Source: Sapria himalayana (lineage: Eukaryota; Streptophyta; Magnoliopsida; Malpighiales; Rafflesiaceae). Taken from it: a stretch of DNA of 64,000 bases. Position 1 is the stretch's first letter. Each line of letters starts with the position of its first letter. Below are positions 1-10,929 of this stretch, in pieces. A model generated the notes under the pieces. That model did no database searches, had not been told where the DNA came from, and saw only the letters and a program-made list of their open reading frames with translations. The stretch lies in the NCBI GenBank assembly GCA_029783825.1, contig JAREIK010001479.1:216102-280101 (forward strand). Direction: 5' to 3'. A program made the position numbers and the translations under genes.

Positions 1-196
1 GCATGCAACACACATGTTGTGGTGTGTGCATGGAAGAGTAGATAGACATTGTACAAGCACAGTCAAGGTGTTCACTTGGGTGCACCATACTCATACAGTG
101 ATGCACTAACTGGAGGATGGAAGCGGTGTGAACAACAGTGAGTAGTGGGGTAAACAATAGTGTAAACAGTGATTATAACGGTGATTAATAGTCATG

Positions 197-351
197 CTAA
201 TAGCGATGAACAATGGTGGGCGTGGTGCAGATTGGTGTGAACAATGGTGCACATGATGCAGATTGGTGTGAACAATGGTGCGCATGATGCAGATTGGTGA
301 GAACAATGGTGTGCATGGTGCAGATTGATATGAACAATGGTGCTAACAGTG
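197..351. repeat. 31-bp minisatellite
   Basis: The unit starting cagattggtgtgaacaatgg recurs at 228, 259, 290 and 321 with a 31-bp step, and less perfect copies lie on both sides. The short minus-strand open frames here (about 106-437) only read through the repeat and encode low-complexity His/Ile peptides, so no gene is called. The rest of 1-450 is GT/GA-rich and looks like a more decayed extension of the array. Confidence 0.85.
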
Positions 352-451
352 AGGAATAATGGTGTGCAGTGGTGCAAATAGTGACGAACAGCAACAGAGT
401 TTGGTAGAAATATGCTTGTCGTGATGCACAGGTACATGGCAGTGTGGCATG

Positions 452-1324
452 ACAGAAATGTGTGTATTGACAGTATGCAAATACAGTTTATAAATTACGT
501 TAGGACAGAATGTTGCAGTATATTAGTGTGGTATGAATGGTCAACTCTTTGTTGGAGTCAATCAGGTAAATAGTGATGTGGAATATGCTTCTTGTATACA
601 AGCACATGAGAATCTTATAATGCACATAGTGTGGGAAGAAGTAATGCTCTCATGAAAAATACTATACTTTGTATAATAATAATGAGAAAATCAGGAATAA
701 GAAAAAAATTGAGTTGTAACTTTTTTTGTAAGAGTCTAGGACACACTCAGAAAGGTATTAATTGTGCATTCTAAATTTAAAATTATGAAGGCTGCTTTAG
801 GGTGCAAAGATTGCAATCCAGACTATCAGATCAACTTAGATTAAATATTTTGCATGTATATATATCTCATTACACTTGCTCAAGAGAAGTATTCAAAATA
901 TTTTTTCATTAAGGCTACCAACATCAATTGAGTTATTTCGAAAGATTAAAATATCAATTTCTACGGATATATCAGTACTTGAATATCACAGATATATCAA
1001 ATATATCAAAAATATATCGGTGTATATTTTTATATGATTACCAATCAAGAATAGATATATCAATTTTGATAGATATATCGATACTTTGAATTTACGGATA
1101 TACTTAAATATATGAGGACCTTGTAGAGAGAAAATCAGAGAGAGCAATGGATGTTTTCTACTTTTTAAATATTTCATAAATTTATATAAAATTAATTTAA
1201 TAAAAATATTAAAAAAATAAAAAATAACTTTATATTATAATATATGTTAAATAAATTTTGTACTTATTTATTGAATCATGAAATTATAAATTAGACTTCA
1301 TGCACCAGCACATCCAAATAGAAT
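452..1324. other. Intergenic AT-rich stretch, no gene seen
   Basis: No recognisable coding segment was found on either strand. Around 945-1110 there is a cluster of degenerate direct and inverted copies of a gatatatc motif, probably decayed repeat DNA. The remainder is AT-rich without clear structure. Confidence 0.5.
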
Positions 1325-2222
1325 TGATTGTTAATAATATAAATATCTGATTGAAAATATTTGAACACGCCTACTTTAAAATAGTATTCCAAAATATTTT
1401 TAAAAATATTAATTTTAAATACAATATATCTCATTAATCGGATAAACACGATATAGGCTCCTTTGAGCAAGAATAGATAGTAGTTCACAAGATATCAATA
1501 ATACAAACTCATGTTAAGCAAGAAACTATGAAACTTTGTCACTTATCTTATAATTTATACTAAAATAGAGGTGTAAGATAGGTCATACCATATCGGCACA
1601 ACCCATTTGGTTATGGCCCAGTTGGGTAATTAATAATATAAATATCTAATTGAGAATTTTTGAACACGCCTACTTTAAAATAGTATTCCAAAATATTTTT
1701 AGGAATATTAATTTTAAATACAATATATCTCATTAATCGGATAAACACGATATAGGCTCCTTTGAGCAAGAATAGATAATAGTTCACAAGATATCCATAA
1801 TACAAACTCATGTTAAGCAAGAAACTATGAAACTTTGTCACTTATCTTATAATTTATACTAAAATAGAGGTGTAAGATAGGTTGTACCATATCAGCACAA
1901 CCCATTTGGTTATGGCACAGTTGGGTAATTAATAATATAAATATCTAATTGAGAATTTTTGAACACGCCTACTTTAAAATAGTATTCCAAAATATTTTTA
2001 GGAATATTAATTTTAAATACAATATATCTCATTAATCGGATAAACATGATATAGGCTCCTTTGAGCAAGAATAGATAGTAGTTCACAAGATATCCATAAT
2101 ACAAACTCATGTTAAGCAAGAAACTATGAAACTTTGTCACTTATCTTATAATTTATACTAAAATAGAGGTGTAAGATAGGTCGTACCATATCGGCACAAC
2201 CCATTTGGTTATGGCCCAGTTG
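1325..2222. repeat. 299-bp tandem repeat, three copies, each with a hAT left end
   Basis: Identical landmarks recur at exactly 299-bp steps: gaacacgcctac at 1363, 1662 and 1961, and tagaggtgtaagatagg at 1566, 1865 and 2164. Each unit holds about 236 bp of flanking AT-rich DNA followed by about 63 bp of the left terminus of the hAT that continues from 2164. Copies 2 and 3 are nearly identical, while copy 1 has diverged slightly. The minus-strand frames of 65-76 residues are the same shadow frame repeated and are not genes. Confidence 0.9.
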
Positions 2223-2831
2223 GGTAACCGAGTCATGCCAAGCACGGCACAAGATGGATCTCAGGCCATGACAGCGCAACAAAATATGCAAATAAGTCGG
2301 CTTGGCATGGCCTGCTTGACTTGCAACCTTGCATTGCCATGCCAAGTCACATCAGGTCATGTTGTATCATGTCGACTCATGCTAGGTCATGCCAAATCAT
2401 TATAGGTGGTACCGGTTCATGCCAAGTAATGCTGAGATATGCTAAGACATGTCGGGATGAATCTAGTCATGTCAAGTCATGCTAATTAAAAATAGTTTAA
2501 CTTTTAATTTTTGAATATTATTATTTAAAATATTACATTTAAATATAAAATTGATATAATCAAAAAGTATATTACATATTTATATGGTATTAAAAATTAA
2601 AATAAATTAAAATCAAATCATAATTAAAACATTAATTGACATTCAATCTGTTCAACTCAAAAATAAAAACATTTTATGAAGAAAAAAATAATTCATAATT
2701 TGATACATAACATAAAATAAAGTATAACAAGCAATAATCCACAAATAATCAAAATATCATACAAAACTAATAATCCAGAATCACATGAGTCATCAATCCA
2801 TGTATCTAGTATGATTGTACATATCTAACTC

Positions 2832-4403
2832 ATCAATATCATGTATACGTCTAAAGGTAGTACTAGTGGTGATCTCAATATTTTTGACCTCAACGTTATG
2901 TAAATCAGCATCTATCAACAATTATTTTGTTTTATCCTAAATATCCAATATTAAATCTTTCTAATTCTTCAAATATGCAAGTACCTCTATAATATCTAGT
3001 AGTTGTTTAAATCTCTTATCTAAAATAATATTAATTATCACAGAAAAAATAAACTTTTATCCTAAATACTAGAGGAATTAGGATCATATATTATCTTAGA
3101 TAATACATGATAGGTATTCGTAAGATTTCAACCAATTTAAAATATTTAAAATATTAGTATCATCATGTGATATGATGGAGTAGTAATTAACATCTAAGTA
3201 CTAAAATAATATAATCTTATTCACCAGAGCAATCATTAGTTACCTCTAACTAACTGAATAAAAAAGTTATCATCTGCAAATATGTAATTCTTATTCGTAC
3301 TTAAAACCTAGCTACAACTATCATACCAAATATCATAATATGTAAACATGTTAGTTCATTTTTCGTGAATAAAACTTTCAGATTTGTCTATTTAATTTAT
3401 TCAAGTGAATATATATTTGAATATATTTTATACTTATTTCAATTTAACTCTAAAATTTATATAGGCAATCAAGTAATACAGAATTAGAATGAATGACTAG
3501 TATTTTAAATATATAAATTCTATCTCAGTAATCATATCACTAAATGCATGATATCCTTTATATTTAATAAAAATGCTACTAATATTGTATATGTTAAAGG
3601 TAATATAATAGTATAGATGTAAATCATCATTATCATGTATATGTCTGAAGATAGTGCTAGTAGTGATCTCAATATCTTCAACATCGATGTCTCATGAGTC
3701 ATCATCCATCAACAACTATTTTGCTTTAACCTGAATGTCCAACATTAAATATTCTCAGCCCTTCAAGCATGTAAATACCTTTATGATATTTAGTCATTGT
3801 TTGAATCTCCTATTTAAAATAAGATTATATCATTAAAAAAAACAAACTTTTTTTATGCTAAATACTAGAGAAATCAATATATCACGTGTCATCTTAAATT
3901 GTATGGGATAAATAGATTGATATGATTTCAACCAACTTATAATATCCAAATTTATATTATCATTATGTAATAGGATATAAAAATAATTAATATCTAAATA
4001 CTAAGATAACTCACTCCTATTAGATGGAACAGCTCATCATTTGCTTTTATCTAATTGAATAGAAAAGTCATCATCTCCAAATATGATGAATTTATTCATA
4101 CTTAGAGTTTCACGATAACTAACATACCAAGTATCATAATATGTAAGCATATTAATTAATTTTTTGTAAATAAAACCTTCAGGTTCGTCTATTTTATATA
4201 TACAAGTGAATATATATCTTAATATATTTTTTATTTCTTTCACTTTAACCATATGATTCATATAGATAGTCAAGCAATACAAAATTGAAATGAAAGATCA
4301 ATATTTTAAATATTTAATTTTCATCTTAGCAGTTATAGCACTAAATATAAAATATTCTCTATACTTATTAAATATGCTACTAATATTATATATGCATCCA
4401 AAT
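2832..4403. repeat. Tandem duplication of hAT C-terminal region
   Basis: Two diverged direct copies of about 790 bp (roughly 2832-3602 and 3631-4403) carry the same series of landmarks. These are atgtata(c/t)gtct, gtgatctcaatat, the repeated ctaaatactagag and the run ending in the EGFIH/KLTDL-like segment. Both correspond to the transposase C-terminus on the minus strand, so the relic has two dimerisation-domain segments in a row. Confidence 0.7.
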
Positions 4404-4503
4404 ACAATATAAATGATAAAAATGTGCACAAACAAATACTTATTTATTATGTCATAAAAAATTTTTAGGAATTTCATAAAAAAATCATGTATCACAGCCT
4501 GAG

Positions 4504-5093
4504 TAGAGGTGTCAACCGGGCAGGACCAGCTCATACCGGCACGAGGCACAGCACGATTCGGCAGTGTGTGGGCCGACCAGGCACGAAAATTTCCCGTGCC
4601 CGGGCTCGTGCCATGCCCGACCACGACACAATCATGTCGTGCCATGTTGAGACCAACCGAGCCACATGTCGTGCCTGGCCCGACACGGTACCGTGGCCAA
4701 TTGGCACGGTACCGTGCCAAAATCAATTTTTTTTAATTATGATTACGGGGGCGCCGAAACCCTAATTTTTTTAAAATTAGAGTTTTAGGCACGACCAAAT
4801 CCTAATTTTTTTTAAAATTAGGGGTTCGAGCACGCCAAAATCCTATTTTTTTTTAAAATTAAGGTTTCAGGCATGCCGAAATCCTAATTTTTTTTTAATT
4901 TAGGGTTCATCCCGACCAGGCCGAACCCGGCAGATCATGTCGTGGGCCCGTGCCGAGTTGAACCCCACAAAACCATGTCGGGGCAAGTACAGCACAGTAC
5001 AGTAACCGTGCCATGACTGGCCTGGCACAAAAGCATGGTCGGGCCTGAAAAAATGGGTCGGGCAAACCCGGCACGTCCCGTTTGACACCTCTA
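4504..5093. mobile_element. Non-autonomous hAT (MITE), 590 bp
   Basis: The ends are TAGAGGTGTCAA (4504) and TTTGACACCTCTA (to 5093), with a perfect 8-bp duplication agcctgag at 4496-4503 and 5094-5101. The subterminal regions are GC-rich with repeated GGCACG/CGTGCC words. The centre holds four AT-rich units with CCTAATT...AATTAGG arms. There is no transposase, and the open frames (4298-4726, 4487-4765, 4900-5163) are by-products of the GC-rich ends. It sits inside the transposase relic of the 2164-10921 element and belongs to the same subfamily as 29668-30216. Confidence 0.95.
4763..4907. repeat. Internal ~41-bp hairpin-forming repeats of the MITE
   Basis: Four tandem units of about 40-41 bp each begin cctaattttttt and continue aaaattagg, followed by a short GC-richer spacer (ttcgagcacgccaaaat type). 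Each unit can fold into its own stem. The same organisation recurs in the MITE at 29668-30216. Confidence 0.8.
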
Positions 5094-5728
5094 AGCCTGA
5101 GTCATCAATAATAAATTTGTCATTCTTATTATTAGAAGTGTCAAACGAGCCGGCCCGGCCCATTTTTTAGGGCACGAACATGCCACCGTGCCCGGCACGG
5201 CACGGTTTAAAAACTTCCGGGCCCGGCCTATCCATACGGGACGGGGCAGCCGAGCAGAGGCAGACCCTGACCTGAGACCCGATTGGCAGGAATTTTTTTT
5301 TTTTTAAAAAAAAATTTATATATTGTAATGCATAACAGCTTAGGTGTAGGTGTACAGTACAATATTAAATATAAAATTTTTTATAAATGTTAAAAATTAA
5401 AATTAAATAAAATAACAAAGTTTAGAATTTTTTTTTTTCAAATTCAAATTAGTTTAACTTTTATTATATTTATTATTTATATATTAAAGTTATTAATGTT
5501 TAAAATAAAATTTAAATTGAAAACAAAATAAATTAATACATTATATTAGTAAAAGCTACAAATAAAAATTAAAAAAAAATTAAACAACACAAATAAGAAA
5601 TTACCAATCATCCATTTGAAACCGATGGTCCGAACATAACAAATATAAGTTTCAACACAACGTACAAACAAAGCGTACAAATACAATCAATAAAAAAAAT
5701 ATCGAAAACAAAAAACAGCAGATCATCA

Positions 5729-7735
5729 TCAATCCTCAATCGGCATATCATGAGAATCATTAGCCGCAACATCAAGATCAGTATCATATGGATCATCATC
5801 ATCGGCAATCAACTCCTCCGCCATCGTAGTGAATGTGGATGCGACTGCAGTGTCTGTCCCAATACCGGCTCCAGCACGATCATGGATGCTAAACCTCGAT
5901 TCCTCTCAATCCTTCAAACATACCAAGGCCTCAACCATATCTGGGCATAATCTCGATCTCCTATCCGAAATCACATTGACTGTAACAGAAAAAACAGACT
6001 ACGATGCTATGCTCGACAACGGAGGAGTCTGTAGATCCCGTGTCATCCTAGATAACACGGGATAGATGGACTCATATGATTTCCACCACTGTAATAAATC
6101 AAGATTCTTAGTATCAGAATGTGATAGGATTGAGCAGTAATCGGTATCTAAGTACCGAGACAGCTCGCTCCTACGTGATGGTCCACCCGTACATTTCTCC
6201 CTCGCTAGCTGAATGAAAAAATTATCATCTTCGAACTAGGTATCAATGTCTGTAATCAGTGTCTCACTACTACTACCACCACCATACCTAATATCATAGT
6301 ATGTGAACAGGTCAGTCAACTTCTCGTGAATAAACCCTTCAGGTGGCTCTTCCAAGTTCATGCACAAGGAAATGTAAGTCAGTGTATTTTCTACCCCTTC
6401 CACCTTAACCCTAGGGTCCGTGCATGCAGCGAGGCAATAAAGAGATAAAACGGTAGACCAGTACTTCAAGTACTTGGTCTCCATCTCTGCAACCATATGG
6501 CTAAGCGTCGGGTCAGCTCGATACTTCCTAAACATGCTACTAATATTGTATATGCACCAGAGTACAAAGCAAATGGTGGGCGTATAAACCGACGAACACA
6601 TGTTCGTCGTGTCATAAAATATCTTCAGGAATTTCATTAATGAAATTTCTGAAGCCCAGTCAGTGTCGTCAATAATAAGTTCGTCACTCTTACTATTGAC
6701 GTAGTCGAATATCACGTGTTCGTATCCAAAGCATGATTCCAACATCAGGTATGTATAATTCCAACGATGTCTCACATCCGATTGGAATTTCTTCTTCTTA
6801 AGATTCGCAAACAAACAGAGAGTACCAAACTCTTGTTATCTGCGAGGAGTGCGAATATACTTGAGTGCATTGCATATATTTTCCAATGCGGGGGAACACA
6901 CCTTAATACCCACTTGAACAATCAGGTTAATCACGTGACACATGCATCTGACATGAAAGATCTCTCCTAATGGTGCGTCTCTAATATTCCTAACAAACAT
7001 ATTGATCGCTACGCCATTATTAGAAGCGTTATCGAATGTGACACTAAAAATTTTATTTTGAATTTTATATTCCCTAAATATTTTCATCATAGACTCAAAA
7101 ATGTCCGGGCCATCATGAGGATGAAGAATCTCAGTGAATCCTAAAATTTTTTTATTGATTGTCCAGTTAGAATCTACATAGTGACTAGTGAGACATGCAT
7201 AAAAAGAATCATCGTGACTTGTCCATATATCGGACGTCACGGACACCGCTCCACTATATGCCATAAATTCCTTAATTATTTTTTGTTTTTCTAACTTATA
7301 TATCTTTAGTATGTCATTCCTATATGTGGACCTAGGAATTCTACAATAAGAAGGCTAAAAATAAGTCTGCATGATGCGCACTACCCTTGGATCTTCCGAA
7401 AATCTGATCAGAAGAACCATCAATGTGATGAGCCTGGCCATGCCGTCCCTACCCAACTCGCTGGAGTATACGAAGGGAGTAAACTTTGAGACTAAACTCG
7501 ATCCAGTCTCAAAAAATATAGTGTCAAGTTGGGTTTGTCTAGGATCTAAGGGTCCATGTTTTTTGGTGCATAATTTGACATGCCTCTTAAGGTGTCCTGT
7601 CCCAAATGAACTCTTGCATGTTAAAAGTCCCATACAATATTTGCACTGTGCCATTTCTTGTTCCTCACCCCTTACATTTTTTTGTGTTATGATTTTAAAA
7701 TGAGTCCAAACTACAGAAGTCCTAGTTTTTTATTT
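5729..7735 (-). pseudogene. hAT transposase, single frame with premature stops
   Basis: One minus-strand frame runs from a BED-type zinc finger (SVVWTHFK, then CKYC and TGHLKRHVKLC, about 7560-7727) through the RNase H-like catalytic region to the C-terminal dimerisation domain. Catalytic-region motifs are VTSDIWTS, FSVTFDNASNN and HVRCMCHVINLIV over about 6840-7240, then DYVNSKSDELII and MKFLKIFYDTTN. The dimerisation domain carries SELSRYL, NLDLLQWWKSYESIYPVLSRM and VISDRRSRLCPDMV, with the natural stop at 5729-5731. Five premature stops lie in that same frame at 7357, 6838, 6238, 6001 and 5908 (first base on the minus strand), and I see no frameshift downstream of the zinc finger. The true start is unclear: an in-frame stop lies just upstream, near an A-rich run ending ACTAG that could be a 3' splice site. 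From the ATG at 7654 the frame spans 641 codons, a normal hAT size. Confidence 0.9.
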
Positions 7736-8223
7736 TTTAGAACTTTGGGATTAGGTTGAGACGACTGGAGAAACCAAAATTTCAGCAGCCTCGGACCTCT
7801 GTGTAACATTTTCATTTTCCAAATTTAAATAAGTGTCAGGTGTATTTGTCATTTTTTATGTTTTTTATTTTTTCCTAAGTTTTTCTAGAGAGAGAAGCTT
7901 TAGAGAGAGAATGTAAATAAAAATGTAAAATAAATTACCCGGTAAAAACAAATGAGGTCAGTCACGTGCAAGATGCACCGCAGGAAGCTCTGATGTTCAA
8001 AACTCAAATCGAGTTTCACGAAAATCTAAGCCAAAAGCAAAATCCCGAGGCCCGAGAGAGAGATGCACGGTTTATGCGAGAGAAAAAGTTTTGAGAGAAT
8101 TTATATTTTTGAAAAACATAAATGTTATAGAGAGGGGGGTAGAATTTATAAATTAAAGATATTAATTTTTTATTATTTTTTTATTATTTTTTTATTATTT
8201 TTTTGAATTTTTAATATATATTT

Positions 8224-8287
8224 AGGGGGCAGAATCACGAGGACCGTCGGATTCTGCCCCCTAGCCGTTGGAGGCGAATCCAACGGC
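8224..8287 (-). other. Two adjacent perfect hairpins upstream of hAT transposase
   Basis: Arms agggggcagaat (8224-8235) and attctgccccct (8251-8262) are perfect 12-bp reverse complements. Immediately next, gccgttgga (8264-8272) and tccaacggc (8279-8287) form a second perfect 9-bp stem. A decayed version of the same pair occurs at 44684-44745, in the equivalent position upstream of another hAT transposase. The role is unknown; transposase binding or leader-RNA structure are guesses. Confidence 0.75.
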
Positions 8288-8689
8288 TGAAATTCAATTA
8301 TATTTGAATTTTTTTTTCCCCATTGGGATTGGGTCGGGTGTCGGGACCGCGGGTGGGTCCAATCAGACCCAACCCGCGGTCTTTTTTTAGGCAGGGGCAG
8401 GATCACGCTCACGCCCACGCGTGCTCGCGTGAGCTCAAACCAGCACGGGCCCTGGCACGGGCCCAGGCACGGTTCAAAAACGTGTCGTGCCCCGTGTCGG
8501 GCCGGCCCGGCCCGGTTGACACCTCTACTTATTATTGACGTAGTAGAATATAACATATTGGTAGTCAACACATAATCTAACATTATATAGGCATAATTCA
8601 AATAGTATCTCACATTCATTTAAAATTTTATCTTTTTTTGGCTCGCTAACAAATAAAAACTATTAAACTCTTATTATCTACTAGGTATC

Positions 8690-9405
8690 CTATGATATTT
8701 TAGTAAATTTTTTAGATTCTCTAATGTATGAGAAATAATTTGTATTCACTCTTATATTATTAGGTTAATTATATGATACATATATTTAATTTAAAAAATT
8801 TTACCTAATTACTCATCTCTAATAGCTCTAATAAACATACTAATAATGACTTTATTATTAAAAATATTATTAAATATAATATTAAAAATTTTATTATAAA
8901 TATTATATTTCCTAAAGATCTTCGTTATACTTATATATATGATAAAATCATCATAAAAATTAAGAATCTCGGAAAATCCTAATATTTTTTGCTAAACTTC
9001 CAATTTGAATCTATATAATGCACGATGAGGTATATAAATGATATATTATCTATTAGACATCCTAAAATATTTTAATGAATTTCTTATGTTTTATGATGCA
9101 GAAAAAATAATTTGTATTCTCTCTTATATTATTAGGTTAGTTACATGACACATATTTTACGTAAAAAATTTTACCTAATGACTCATTTTTAATAGTCCTA
9201 AGAAATATACTAATAGATACTTCATTATTTAAAATATTATCAAATATGAAACTAAAAATTGTATTCTAAATATTATATTATTTAAAGATCCTCATTATAT
9301 ACTCATATATGATAGAATCATCATAAAGATAAAAGATCAATAAAATTTAAATATTTTTTATTATGTTTTAATTAAATTATACATAATGGGTGATGACGCA
9401 TATGA
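8690..9405. repeat. Tandem duplication within the old hAT catalytic region
   Basis: Two diverged direct copies of about 370 bp (8690-9040 and 9055-9405) share landmarks such as ataatttgtattc(a/t)ctcttatattattaggtta. Both correspond to the minus-strand catalytic region (the cysteine/histidine-rich RCMCHVINL stretch and its neighbours). Confidence 0.65.
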
Positions 9406-10299
9406 ATGATATATTATTATGACTAATCCAAATAAAAAATATCATAAAATATCACTCTATTATATTTCTTAAATTTATTAATTATTTTTCTAAATTATAA
9501 TATTTTAATATATCATTCTTACTAGTTGATTTAGAAATCATATGATAAATAAGCAAAAAATAGATCTATATAATATAAAATATCCTAGATTCTCCAAAAA
9601 TATAATCAAAAGACTCAATCATAATTAATTTGATCATGTTTTTCTTCTCAAAATCATTGATAAATAAAGGGAGTCAATGAAGTTGAATTTGATTCAACTT
9701 CAAATGTCTCATCACATAGCTAGATTTGTCTAAAATCTAATAAAATCATATTTTTGATACATTGATCAACATGCCTCTTAAAATGGTCAGTCACACATAT
9801 ACTCATATATATATAATTTTTTATAATATATAGATTACCTCAATTCTTCATGGACACCCTAGATTTTCAATTTTTATTATGTTAAAATAAATATAAATTC
9901 ATATTATTAAAGTTTACCTAATTTTAAATTTTTTTAGATAAATTAGTTAAGGTCATTGGATATTACTTAATTTCAACCTTGAACTTTTTATTTTCTAATT
10001 ATAAATAAAAAATATAATTAATATCACAACCTAATAAATAAAAAAAATCATTTATCATAACTATATACATTTATTTGAATAACAACCCACAATCATAATT
10101 CACTTTCCATCTCTTCTTTTTTTTCTAAACTTGCAAAGTCAACTACCAGCACCAATTAAGAATAATAAAATTGAGCAATGCACAAAATATCATAACACAA
10201 AACTCAAAAGAGAATAGAATAGAAAGAGAAAAATAATAAAAAAAAAGTAAAGAAAAAATGAAATTCACAAAATTTCAATTTATTATTTTAAGAAATTAT

Positions 10300-10425
10300 T
10301 AATATCAAAAAAAATATTATTTTTATTTTTTTTATTTTTTTTATTTTTTTATTTTTTTATTATTTTTTTATTCTTTTATTTTTTTTATTTTGTTTATTTT
10401 TTTTATTTTGTTTAATTAAAAATAA
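10300..10425. repeat. Low-complexity T/A tract (TTTTTTTATT)n
   Basis: Runs of T7-9 separated by single A residues. A matching tract occurs at 56405-56465 in the related hAT relic, so it is an ancestral part of that element and not a random expansion. Confidence 0.8.
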
Positions 10426-10929
10426 GCAAAAATATAATAGCCATTAGATTTCTGACTATAGCTGTTACAAAAAAATTCGACAACTAGAAATTAATAACAA
10501 TAGAAAAAAATTGCCAACATAAAATCAATAGGTGCAGCCTTTTGCTTTCTATGGCGACACACATTACATGAAATTATAATAATCATCTATCATGGCCGGT
10601 GGGGGTGGGGGTGCTAACTCAGTAGAGTGCTATAAGGCATAGCCAATTTTTCTTTTAAAAAAAACTCAATCTTGTGACCTATAACCCATGACCTCGAGTC
10701 ATCATGCATCTAGATTGTGCCAATAAGCTAGATACGTGGGTCATGCTTGATACATAATGAAACATGACTGGCCCTGGCCCAATAGGGCATGAGCTATGAC
10801 TCAGACCAGCATGACCTCAATTCAAGCATGATTCTGGACCATACTATGTCGAATCAGGTACACCTAATTCAATTCTTGCCTCATGTCATGTCCAACCTGT
10901 CCGGCCCACTTGATATCTCTATACTAAGA

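Larger units (their letters stand above)
5133..8527 (-). mobile_element. Full-length hAT element, 3.4 kb
   Basis: The left end is TAGAAGTGTCAA (5133) and the right end is GTTGACACCTCTA (to 8527), with a perfect 8-bp duplication cttattat at 5125-5132 and 8528-8535. It is inserted only 39 bp from the MITE at 4504-5093, in the same older hAT. It contains one transposase pseudogene on the minus strand (5729-7735), GC-rich subterminal repeats at both ends, and two perfect hairpins (8224-8287) upstream of the transposase. It is the best-preserved autonomous-type copy in the window, and the 384-bp MITE at 29222-29605 looks like a deletion derivative of it. Confidence 0.95.
2820..9810 (-). pseudogene. 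hAT transposase relic, split by insertions
   Basis: On the minus strand the order is: a decayed BED-type zinc finger near 9740-9800 (a HFKRHVDQC-like remnant), the catalytic region over about 8540-9600, and C-terminal and dimerisation segments over about 2820-4500. Similarity is seen by alignment with the better-preserved copy at 5729-7735. For example, the ATAATGTATATGCACC-like segment before 4400 matches 6540-6560. Many stops and indels are present in every frame. The largest surviving frame is 4037-4282 (81 residues), which matches the EPPEGFIHEKLTDLFTYYD region. Two portions are tandemly duplicated (2832-4403 and 8690-9400). No function is expected. Confidence 0.75.
2164..10921 (-). mobile_element. 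Old hAT element containing two nested hATs
   Basis: The left end is tagaggtgtaagat at 2164 and the right end is a decayed cttgatatctcta ending at 10921. The flanks carry 8-bp duplications, tactaaaa (2156-2163) and tactaaga (10922-10929), matching at 7 of 8. Two younger hATs (4504-5093 and 5133-8527) interrupt it. Without them and their duplicated sites the element would be about 4.76 kb. Host sequence on both sides of each insertion aligns with the transposase of the inner element (6600-6860), which shows that both landed in a transposase relic. The GC-rich ends have decayed to CATGCC/GGCATG forms, as expected of an old methylated copy. Confidence 0.85.

Noticed and set aside
106..437. Three overlapping minus-strand frames of 65-81 codons
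   Set aside because: They only translate the 31-bp minisatellite and its decayed flank into repetitive His/Ile-rich peptides.
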